DNA of 64,000 bases from Verrucomicrobiales bacterium. GTDB lineage: Bacteria > Verrucomicrobiota > Verrucomicrobiia > Verrucomicrobiales > SLCJ01. A program made the position numbers and the translations under genes. Location: NCBI GenBank assembly GCA_024636835.1, contig JAGXGH010000113.1:1-64000 (forward strand), in the 5' to 3' direction. Of the stretch, positions 34,872-45,000 are shown in pieces; the stretch's first letter is position 1, and the number at the start of each line of letters is the position of its first letter. The notes below the pieces were generated by a model. It was not told where the DNA came from and did not search any database. It worked only from the letters and a program-made list of their open reading frames with translations.

Positions 34872-36620
34872 GTGAAAAAGAATAGTTTTCAAGTAACGAT
34901 CAGCGCTGCCGTGGCATTGTTTGCCTCGATGGTATTAAGTATTTCCGTATGCTCCGCGCAGGACCAGGCGGGAAAGGAGATCCTTTTTCTGAGTGAGGAA
35001 TTTGCCAAGCTGGACACCTTTGAGGGAGTCAATCTTGAGGATGCGGATAAGCTATATGGTAAAGCGGATTACAAGGGGGCCTATGCAGCCTACAAGGCGT
35101 ATTCGTTCGAATTCCCAAAGAGTAAGGCACTGCCTTATGTGCTGCTGCGCATGGGGCGTTGTTTGCAGATGCTCGAAAAGCGCAATGCGGCGATCAAGGC
35201 CTACCAGGATGTGGTCGATTATTTCCCGGACGTCGTCCGTTACGCTGCCGCGTCCCTCTATTACATAGGCGAGTGCCACGGATTGAACGGTGATGAGGCT
35301 AAAAAAACCGCGACCTGGGCAAAGTTGGTCAAGGATGACGACTACGTCGCTCAGCCGAACTCGGGAACCGCGCTGACTTACCTCGGCAATGCCATGGAAA
35401 AGCTCGGCAAATATGAGGAAGCCACCGAATACCACTGGCGAACAGCGGTCGCATTCCTTAAATCGAACGATAAAGCGGCTGCGGCAGCCCGCAAGGCAGT
35501 GATCGCACATTACGCTTCCCGCTCGCCGAACCACGATAAGCTGAAAGAGTTCTATGTCGCGGCCAGCGGCTTCGATGGGCGCGGTCATAAAATCGACAAC
35601 CCCGAAGAAGATGCACGCTACTGGACCACTGTCCTGGATACGGCTTTGAGGACTGAGGACTCCGCAATGCGCGAGAATGCCTGCGCCTACTGGAGTTCGA
35701 AAATGGGCAACCGCTTGGCTGAAAATGACGGGCTCAGGAAGCTTTTGTTCGATGTGCAATACGCGCATGAGAAAGACCTCGAAAGCTGGGCGGCAAGGAT
35801 GACCAAGCAGTTCGAAAGCAAACCCGTGGACGTGGACCGCGTCCTGCAATGGTGCGGATACTACGGTAAGCAGTCCGAGTTGCGCTCGAAATTTTACGAA
35901 CAACAGATCAAGCCACTTCTTGGTGGTCTTGATGACAAAGGCAAAATTAATCTGATGGGCAGACTCCGCCATCCGCTCGGTATGCACGACGAGGCGCAGA
36001 GACTGATCACCTCAATCCGCACCGATGGAATGTCGGACGAAGAGATCAAAGCCTTCGCCGGATTGGTCGCCAATTACGAACCCGAGGAAACGGTCTTCCG
36101 TTATTTTGCGCGGATCAAGGACAAGCTCTTCGCCACCAAGGCGCGCTTCGACTATTACAATAGCCGGACTCATCGGAATCCACCCAACATGGAGAAAGCT
36201 CTCGCGGAAATGCCAGAACTCCTGAAATCACCCAAATACGCTGAAGGCTTGGCCTATAGAAAAGCTGAATTGCTTCAGGGCCTTGGCCAGTATGAAGAGG
36301 CGATCAAAGCCTACCGCGCCGCCAATAAACAACCGGACTCCACCTTCGGTGTCGCCAACTGCCTGGCCGCGCTCAAGCGCTATGATGAAGCGGTGAAAAC
36401 TGTCAAAGAACTCTATTCTATAGGCGGAAGCGTCGCATCCAGAGCTGCCATGGAGGCTGCCAACTTTTACCGTGCCTCCGGGAACAAGGGCAAGGAAGTC
36501 GACCAACTTCGCTTTATCCTGATCAACTTTAAGAAGAGCAGCCAATCCAGCGAGGCTCACAACCGCCTTGAAGGCTATGGCGTCGCGCTGACAGGCGGTG
36601 AAGCTGTGGCGGAAGATTAA
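34872..36620 (+). CDS. Exported TPR-repeat protein, first gene of the Exb operon
   Basis: A 582-residue protein. GTG 34872 gives a normal signal peptide (basic KKN, hydrophobic ISAAVALFASMVLSISV, cleavage near CSAQ), better than the TTG at 34824. TPR-like helical pairs are visible: ADKLYGKADYKGAYAAYKAY, LPYVLLRMGRCLQMLEKRNA, SLYYIGECHGLNGDEAKK, ALTYLGNAMEKLGKYEEATE, later QGLGQYEEAIKAYRAANKQP and LAALKRYDEAVKTVKELY. Such proteins act as periplasmic scaffolds. It heads a run of same-strand genes ending in ExbB, ExbD and TonB-like proteins, which places it in that envelope system. No catalytic motif seen. Confidence 0.8.
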   Translation: MKKNSFQVTISAAVALFASMVLSISVCSAQDQAGKEILFLSEEFAKLDTFEGVNLEDADKLYGKADYKGAYAAYKAYSFEFPKSKALPYVLLRMGRCLQMLEKRNAAIKAYQDVVDYFPDVVRYAAASLYYIGECHGLNGDEAKKTATWAKLVKDDDYVAQPNSGTALTYLGNAMEKLGKYEEATEYHWRTAVAFLKSNDKAAAAARKAVIAHYASRSPNHDKLKEFYVAASGFDGRGHKIDNPEEDARYWTTVLDTALRTEDSAMRENACAYWSSKMGNRLAENDGLRKLLFDVQYAHEKDLESWAARMTKQFESKPVDVDRVLQWCGYYGKQSELRSKFYEQQIKPLLGGLDDKGKINLMGRLRHPLGMHDEAQRLITSIRTDGMSDEEIKAFAGLVANYEPEETVFRYFARIKDKLFATKARFDYYNSRTHRNPPNMEKALAEMPELLKSPKYAEGLAYRKAELLQGLGQYEEAIKAYRAANKQPDSTFGVANCLAALKRYDEAVKTVKELYSIGGSVASRAAMEAANFYRASGNKGKEVDQLRFILINFKKSSQSSEAHNRLEGYGVALTGGEAVAED

Positions 36621-36668
36621 TTTGGAATGACCGTGAAATAGGATTTATACGGAAAAGATTTTTATAAA

Positions 36669-39014
36669 ATGACAACTTCAATCAAACCTAATTGGAACCG
36701 GATGGCTCTGCTGCTTGTATGTTTAGCGACGGTTCCCGCCATTTCTAGCGCTCAGGACGAGGGACTGGAGGCCGCGCCACGAGAGAGAATGTCCGCAGAC
36801 ATCGACCGTCAAGCGAAGCACCTTTACGACAAGGCCATTGAGCTCATGGAATACAAGCAACACGAGCGAGGGCTCGCGATGCTCAATACCGTGGTGCGTG
36901 ACAACCAAGGGACGATGCTCGCGCACATGGCGCACATGGCGATGGGTAAACATTTCCTCGATCAACGCAACACCCAGGAAGCACTCGGACATTTCATCCT
37001 GTTGACCCGTTTGCTGACTCCGGTTCCCGGGGAAAAGCAGCCTGTGGCAGAACAGGAACTCTATCATGAAGCGCTTTTTCAAGCGGGGTTCAGCCATTAT
37101 CAGTCCGGTCAGTATGCCGCTGGATTTCCGCTTTTCCGCCGCCTCACTGAAGTCGCCGGAAAAACCAAATGGGCGAACATGGCTTATTACTACATCGGCA
37201 TGAGCCACTACAGTTTAAAAAACTGGAACAAGGCGATCGATTCACTCTCTCTAGTCGGAACTGAAGTCGAAGGCAGTGCCGATGGTGATACTGACGAACT
37301 TGGCCGCATCGAGATCGGCGAGCGTTTCTATTCGAAAATCGAAGACGCCGACATCCCTGTAATGCGAAAGCTCGGCGTCCCTGTTACCGCCAAGGTTACA
37401 GTGAGCAGTGGTGATACTGAAACCATCACTGGCGTGCCGGTTCCTGGAAAAGATAATGAGATGCTCGCCTCCGCTCCCACCGCTCTGGGCGATCCCAAGC
37501 CCAACGACGGCGTGCTTCAGATGATCGGCGGCGACACCCTCACCGTCACCTACACCGATGAAAGCACTTACGATGGGCAAAAAGGCGTCGAGCGCGTCGG
37601 CAAGGTGCGAGCTGTCAGCACTGGAACCGTCGGATTCTACCTCGGCGATTTCTCCACCCCTGCCTACGTCGCTTACCCCGGACAGCCCCAGGTCGTCATG
37701 CTCCGCGATGCGGATCTCGATAAATCCCCGAAGGCCGAATCACTGACGCTCGTTGTCACTTCCCGTTACAAGGTGGAAGCTACTGAAGCCGCCGAGTCTG
37801 ATGACATGCTCGATATCTTCGCACTCGAAGCCGAAGAGGAAGAGGTCTGGAAAGACCGCGACAGCGTGACGGTGACGCTTACCGAAACCGGTGAAGGCGA
37901 CCAAATCCGCACCGGAGCATTCCTCGGCAAGATCCAACTCGCACCCGTCGAGGACGGCGTCGCCCCCCAAAGCAATGACGATATCCTCCAATGCGACGAA
38001 CTCGACGAACTCGTGGTGACCTACACTGATGAAGTCCATCTTTACGGCGACGAACCTCGCCAAACCGATTCAAAAATCAAAGTTTCAGGCTCGGTGAATT
38101 CCGGCGTCACCGCCGACCAATACGTGGTTTTCGAAGAACTCCTCAAAGCTCGCAAGGGCTCGGTCGAAGCGGAGGCGCTTGTTGGTCTCGGTGACATCTA
38201 CAAGGACATGGGCCTCGACCAACGCGCTGCGATGCGCGCCGGTGAAGCTCTTGATAAGGTCAACCCCATCATCATCAACCGCGCGAAACTTCCCGGCGAT
38301 CTGGTGGAAAGCGCATTCAAGCTCAAATGGGAAAGCGAACTCCTCAAAAACGATTTCGATGCCGCCACCGCGACCTGCCTCGCATTCAACCGACTCTATC
38401 CCGAATCAGTTCTCGCCGACCAGGCGCTGATGACCCTCGGGCGCAGTCTGACCGACAGCGGTGAATACACCCAGGCAGTCGATGTTTATGGACGCGTGCT
38501 TCAACTCGAAAATCCGATCTCAGGTGCTGAGGCACAGTTCAGGATTGGTGAGGCCTTGGAGAAACAGGCCAAGGAAGAAACCGAGGCTGCCGACGAGCAC
38601 AACAGCAAGTGGGGCAAGGCAGGGCTGAGCAAGGAAACCGCCTTGCAAAACCGCATGAGCCCGGCCATTCAAGCTTACCGCAGAACCTACGAAAGCTATC
38701 CGGAAAGCTCTTTCGCCGCCGAAGCCTTGGGTCGCGTTGTTCGCCATTATGTCGATACGGAAGATTTCGCCCAGGCTGCCGACCTTCTCGAAAGCGTCTT
38801 CAGCGACTACCCCGATGCGGCGTTTCTCGATGAAATGCTCATGCTCTGGGCCAACGTCGGCTTCCGTATGGGAGACACCGAAACCGCTAAAGCAAAGCTT
38901 CAGCAACTGATTTTCGATTACCCATCGAGCGGGTTGGTTTCCGAGGCACGCAAGAAACTGGCGGCGCTCAAGGAAGAGTCGGGAGAAAGCGCAGAGACGG
39001 GAGAGACGGAGTAA
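36669..39014 (+). CDS. Exported TPR protein with embedded beta-sandwich modules
   Basis: A 781-residue protein with signal peptide (RMALLLVCLATVPAISSAQ). TPR-like repeats occupy about 45-180 (MEYKQHERGLAMLNTVV, ALFQAGFSHYQSGQYAAGFP, AYYYIGMSHYSLKNWNKAID). A beta region (about 190-480) contains VMLRDADLDKSPKAESLTLV and TLTETGEGDQIRTGAFLGKI, the D-x-D...ETG...TGxFxG module also present in the two giant proteins downstream. TPRs resume at 490-770 (LMTLGRSLTDSGEYTQAVDV, ADLLESVFSDYPDA), resembling YbgF/BamD-type periplasmic TPRs. Its stop is immediately followed by the ATG of the first giant gene, indicating translational coupling. It probably belongs to the same complex. Confidence 0.8.
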   Translation: MTTSIKPNWNRMALLLVCLATVPAISSAQDEGLEAAPRERMSADIDRQAKHLYDKAIELMEYKQHERGLAMLNTVVRDNQGTMLAHMAHMAMGKHFLDQRNTQEALGHFILLTRLLTPVPGEKQPVAEQELYHEALFQAGFSHYQSGQYAAGFPLFRRLTEVAGKTKWANMAYYYIGMSHYSLKNWNKAIDSLSLVGTEVEGSADGDTDELGRIEIGERFYSKIEDADIPVMRKLGVPVTAKVTVSSGDTETITGVPVPGKDNEMLASAPTALGDPKPNDGVLQMIGGDTLTVTYTDESTYDGQKGVERVGKVRAVSTGTVGFYLGDFSTPAYVAYPGQPQVVMLRDADLDKSPKAESLTLVVTSRYKVEATEAAESDDMLDIFALEAEEEEVWKDRDSVTVTLTETGEGDQIRTGAFLGKIQLAPVEDGVAPQSNDDILQCDELDELVVTYTDEVHLYGDEPRQTDSKIKVSGSVNSGVTADQYVVFEELLKARKGSVEAEALVGLGDIYKDMGLDQRAAMRAGEALDKVNPIIINRAKLPGDLVESAFKLKWESELLKNDFDAATATCLAFNRLYPESVLADQALMTLGRSLTDSGEYTQAVDVYGRVLQLENPISGAEAQFRIGEALEKQAKEETEAADEHNSKWGKAGLSKETALQNRMSPAIQAYRRTYESYPESSFAAEALGRVVRHYVDTEDFAQAADLLESVFSDYPDAAFLDEMLMLWANVGFRMGDTETAKAKLQQLIFDYPSSGLVSEARKKLAALKEESGESAETGETE

Positions 39015-42000
39015 ATGAGAAGCCGAATCAACATGGACAGACCCAAATTGGACCAGAGCATGATGCACGGACATTCCCATCTTCCACAGAGCAGGGCGTT
39101 TTCGCATGCTCTTCGCACTGCCACTATTTCGACAGTTACTCTTTTCGTCACTGGTATCGGCTGTATGGCCGCGTCTTTTGACGAACAGCGCAAAGCTGTG
39201 TCCGCGTCCATCGAATCGCAGTCCGAGGAGGCGATTCTTTCCTTGCTGGAATCAGGCATCGAGGAGGGGAAGCCGACCCAGGCGATTGCCGAAGCCCGCA
39301 AGTGGTTGCGACAGAATTTGCCGAAAAACACGATGCTCCTTTTCCAGGCAGGGCGTGCCGCGGAACTGAGTGGCGACGCGAATGGGGCCGCCGCGCTCTA
39401 CCAGCAGTATTTAAAGGAGGCTGACCCGAAGGCGGAGACCACGGGGCAAGCGGTGATCGCGGTCCATGCTCTTCTCAGAGATCAGCTCAAAGATGTTTCA
39501 GCGGCATATTCTGCCAATAAGACTTTAGGGGGTAGACTTGTCGGTAACCCCATCGCCAGGCAGTTCGACCAATGGTTCCTCAACGAAGCGATGAGGCGCA
39601 ACGACCCGGTCGCCGTCGCCAACCGCCTCGAAGCATTGATCAAAGCCGGAATCCCGGATGATCTGCGGATAACTTTCTACGACAACTATTACCGTTGGCT
39701 GCTCGCACAGGTCGATGGATACGTTGAGCACCCAAACGCGATTCCGGTCACCGACGAGCTTGTGGAAGCCTATAAGAGTTTGGCGAAGGCAATGACCTTC
39801 AACGAGGAGCTGGCGTTGAGCCTTGACTGGGCGGTATCGGTGCGCGCTTACAATTTGGCAAGAATCGCCGAACAGGATGCTACACCACCGATTGCAGAGG
39901 CGAAGGCGCTTCTCGCGAAATATCCGCGCTATGCCCAGTGGGTGCAGACCAGCTGGGCTGGCGGCGGCAACAGCCAATACTACCGCGGTGACACTGGAAA
40001 ATATTGGCCTCACGAAACCGATGCGAAAATGGCTCCGATTGTCGCGGCTGTTCCGAATCTCACACCCCTTGAATTTGCCGATCTCCTCCAATCGTGGCGC
40101 AATGGTTATTACAGCGACAAGTTCGTGCGCCCACTCGCAGTGAAAGCCGTAGCCGATTACGTAAATGCGAACCCGAAATCAATGGAAAGCCGCAATGGCG
40201 TGATTCTCACCGATAAGGAATGGAATCAAATGACTCCCGCTGAGGCAAACGCATTGGCCTCGAATCTCGCTGGGAATTCGAATCCCGAAGCGTCACTCAT
40301 TCGCGCAGTCGCTGCCGGTGGAGAAGAGAAGGATCTCAATAAGATGATCGCCGCACTGATCGGGCCGGAAGCTTGGCGTCTCGGTGCCGCGGAATTGGAT
40401 AGCCGCTACGCGGACCAGCTTTGGCACTATGCCGGTAGACCTGGTGGTAAGGCAAACCGTGATCAGAAGATCAAGGAAAGTAAGAAAGTCGCCGAACAGA
40501 TAAAATCCGCGGGTTTGGATCTTAAAGCAGCACCAGCGCAGCGCCTCGGACTGTTCAAGAAATTGTGGGCGGACTACCGATCCAACCAGCCGAAAATTCC
40601 GGGTGTCGTTGGCCAGCTGAAAGCGATCATTCAGATTACTCCGGAAGCGATCCCCGAACTGCTCAAGGATCAAAGTGTCGAGGCTCAGATGCTTGCACGC
40701 GATGCGATCGCGGCGGGCATTACAGGTTCGGATCCGGTTTGGGCGGAACTCGAAGCGGCCAACAAGGTCAACGTGTCGACCTACGCTCCAGGAATTCTAT
40801 ATCTCGCAAGTCGTCATGCGGGATCGGGCGGTATACCTGAGCTGAAAAAACGCTACCCGCAGAAATGCGTGCCGCACCCACTAGAAGAAGCCCTGCGCCA
40901 GTCTGTTGCGGACGGTCTCAAGCAGAATAAACTCGAAGCCTGGCAGGTGCTTGCGTGGATCAATATGCAGTATCCCGAGGACAACGAGGAGCAGGTCAAG
41001 CTGATGCAGGCGGTGACCAAGTCGCCACTCTGGAAGACGATGCCGTTTGAAGTTCACTACGCCGCCCGTGAATGGTTCGGGAAAGCAGTGATGACACCCG
41101 GCCAAATCGCATGGCTTGATGCCGCGAACCCTGCGCTGGTTTGCAAGGACTTACTCGCGCTCGTCGAGGAGGTTGACCCCGAAAAAGCTGAAAAGAAGGA
41201 GCCGAAAAAAGATACTGAGGAATTGGACGAAGCTGCTAAAGCGGCGATCGCGGCCGAGGATGTGAAGGCTGCGGTGGCGGCCTTGCAATCGACGGTGGAA
41301 GGCATTGAAAAATCGCCTGTGCGAATCGAAATCCCCGACAAGGCGCTGGAAAACCTCGCGGAGCTTGATCCGACGGTTTTCGCCGATGCGGTAGCGCAAG
41401 AATTGATGCTGAAACTCATCGATCAGCTCAAAGCTGTCCAACCAACGACCAATTTTGGCAACCGCTTGCTCTCCGCCGTTGCAAAACAACGCGACCCGGT
41501 CGTGCTTCATCGCGTAGCACCATTTCTCTGGGAGCATGTGAACCGAACCGTCCACAGCTTTGATGAGGTCAAGGAATTGACGGTTTCTCTTATTGATGAT
41601 CATCCCTCCGCGGCAAGCGCTTTCGCGAGCGCGGGTTTGGACGCCATCGCTCGGCATCGTGGGCACACCTATTACAAGCGCGAGGTCGATGTTCCGCTCT
41701 TCAAAGCAACCCGAGGCAATGCCGCTATGAAGATGGGTCTAATCGTGATTCCTGTCGCCAAGAATGATCCCTCTTATCCGATCTACGAAGCCCAAGGTGC
41801 TTGGATCACTGGCAACGAAGATAGCGCGTGGGAACTTCTCGATGAGAATTGGGATGCCTTCCTTCCCGTTCATCGCGAGCTTTCTGTTCCCTTTAGTCTC
41901 TGGACACTTCAACGCACCATCTACGGTCGCGATGAAGCCCGTCAGGAAACCCTTATCAAGGCCTTACTTGCTTGGGCTGAAGAAGACGGTAGCCCTCTCG

Positions 42001-45000
42001 CTCCGACTGAAAAAGCGCAGATTGAAATTGCTTACGGAGACATCGCCATGCAGCGCGGTCAACTCGGCCAAGCTCACGAAATCTACACCCGCATTCAGAA
42101 GAAGGAAGCCTACCAAGAACTTCCCATCCGTCATCAGGCTGTCCTACGCCGCGTTACCACTGAGCGTGTCGCCCGGGATTTTGACGGCGCTTTGAAATCT
42201 ATCGCCGAACTCGAAACCGAACGCGTCCCGGAAATTTGGGAGCAAATCCGTTACGCGCGAGCTCTCGTCTATTTTGACATGGAGGAATACGAGGATGCCA
42301 AAGACGACATCGACTCGATTCTCGCCCGCAACCCCGAACAAGCAGACGCCAAGATCCTTCTCGGAAAAGTTCAGCTCAAGCGCCAGAAACTGATGGAGGC
42401 CACCGAGGTCGAACTCGGAACCGCTGCCAGCCAAAAATCACTGGTTCCCGGTGAGCGCTTGAAAGTCACTCTCGTCGACCCCACCCTCGCGGTTTCAGGA
42501 GCCGGAACAGAAATCGAAGTCGTCGTCTGGTCCACTTCAGGCGATAAGGAAACGTTCTTCCTCCGTCAGTTCGGCGATAGCAAAACCAAGTTCCGAGGCG
42601 AAGTCGAAACCGCACTCGGCGCGCCTACTCCGGGTGATGATATCCTTCAGGTCATCGGAGATGATGAGGTCTATTATGCTTACTCGGAAAGCTTTCGCGA
42701 GAAGATGAACAACATCGAGGAAAGGCGTGGCGGCCCGATCATCGTCGCCTCGGATGCGATTCTGATGGCTTCCGCTCGCAAGCTTCTCACCGAGGCCGAG
42801 CAGCGCACCGCCGATATGGAAGCGGTCATGAATAGCATCAAGGGCCAGGGCACCAAAGGCGCTGCGAAAGCGGCGATGGCAGCACGTTCAATGAGTGCTG
42901 AAGCCCGCGCTGAAGAAGACGGTTTTTCAGAAGCCGAATTCGAGCGCTTCGTCACCAATGTCGCTAAGCCCGGCAATCCGATCCACGTCCGTGTGATCGA
43001 TCCGGATCGCAGCCGCACGGCGGAGATTGACGAACTCAACGTCAGTGTATCCACCTCAAGTGGCGATACGGTTTCTCGCGTGACTTTGAAAGAGACGGGA
43101 ACCCACACCGGTTGGTTTGAAGGAAGTGTCCCGACGACTGGTGCGCAGGCTCTGGCCTTCTCGCGAAATTCCGAGCCAGGCCGTAACCCGAACATGGTGA
43201 TTAGTCCACAAGCGGCCTCATATCCCGCTTGGCGCGCTCTCGCCAACGAGGGCACGAGTCCCGAGTTTACCGTGGATCTGAATGACAACGTTGCCATCGG
43301 AGAGCTCACGGTCATCGCCAAAGAAGCCGGAGCCGCACTGAAGAAGTTCTATCTCCAGACCGGAATGAATGAGACGGAGATGAGAACAATCGCTAGCTAT
43401 CCAGACGAGGTGGTAGCTGCGGAAGATCCATGGAAACCTTCGGTGGTCGTGATGAACGATACGGATCAATTCCACAACCAAGGCGACAAGCGCTCGGTAA
43501 ATGAGTTCGGGGAATTCGCTCAGCAGTTGGAAAACGGTTGGATGACCCAGCAGTATCCGCAGAATTTCGTGTCCAATGTCTCAGGCCTCTCTGATGCGCT
43601 GCCCGGTGCAGTGATGGAATCAGTTCAATGGAAACGTCAGAATCGCCATGAATTCTCCTCCGTCGTCTATCGCTTCAAAGCGCATTTCTACGAAGATGAG
43701 AATGTGACAAGACGCTTCCGTTTGAACCTCGGTAGTTTCGAAATCCCTGACAAGACCCATCCATCAGTCAGCCATCCGGCTAGATTTATGCTTTCCGTGG
43801 ACGGACGTCGGATCACTGGCGAAGATGGCAAGCTGGATGCCACAGTGAATCTTCGCGCTGGAATGCACACATTTGAAATTTGGGCAGTTGGTTGGGTCAA
43901 CACCATGGGCTTCGGTAAGCGCGAGGTGAAGCTGCAAGCCAATCTCGATGGCACCGAAGACAATCTCTCGGATGTTCCGGACAGCTTCTTCGATCCAAGC
44001 ACTTTTCCGGAAGATGCGCTTAGCCATCGCAACCTGCCAGCAAAGATTATAGCGAACGAGGATAGCACTGAATTCAGCGTGAAATTCGCTCCAGATTCGC
44101 GCGCCCGCCTTCTCAAGTTGGTCTTCCTCGATCAAGAAGGCGCGGTGCCAGCCATTAATGAACTGATATTGAAAGGCTCGGAAGGTGAGGGGATTCTGCC
44201 GGTCGCCGAAGACTTCGCTTCGTTGAATAAGAACGAGACCTTGGAAATTCTTACCGGCGACAAGATCGCGGTGCGTTATATAGACGATCGTTTTGTGACC
44301 AAAACCAAGGAGCGTCACGAGCGCTCTCTGGAAGTCGCCTTTACCGATGCCCGTGTAGAGTTCGCGGATATGGAGCCTCGCTTCGACAACTGGAAAGGAA
44401 AGGACATGCCTTACTACGAGAGACTACTACGTTTCCCGTATGACAAGCCATTGAGTCTCGCCATCCACGACGCGGATATGGATGTCAGCATCGAACCCGA
44501 TAAAGTGAAAGTTACTCTTCTCTCTGAAGCTGGCAGTGCGCGCGAATTCGAAGCTCTCGAAACCGGCGACTCCACGGGTATCTTCAAAGTTGTCGTTGTT
44601 CCTGTAAAAGGTGATGCGGCGGCGGATCGAATCAAGGTCGCCGAGGGCGGCGTAATTACCGCCATCTATCTCGATAGGGAAAACAATCGTCCCGGAGTTC
44701 CCACCGAACGGACAGCAACGATTGGCCACGCGGCTTTCACAAAACCAGAATTCACACTCTCGCATGCCACAGTTTTACCTCTCGAGACGGAAGCGACTCG
44801 TTCTTTGATCCACGGTTTTGAGCGTCGCAATCACTTGAATCCGGACCAAGAGCGCATCGCGAATGAAAGGATCCGCCCTCGCTGGCATATAGAGAATATT
44901 TTGCTACCTAGTACGGAAACTCCCGAAGGTGGTTTCAACGTGGTGCATGGCCAGACGGTTTATCTCGAACTGATCGCTCCCCACCTCTCGCTCGGCACAA

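Noticed and set aside
39015-39180. Lipoprotein signal in giant protein A
   Set aside because: The Cys in FVTGIGC is preceded by Gly-Ile-Gly without the usual Leu at -3, so ordinary signal-peptide cleavage nearby is more likely.
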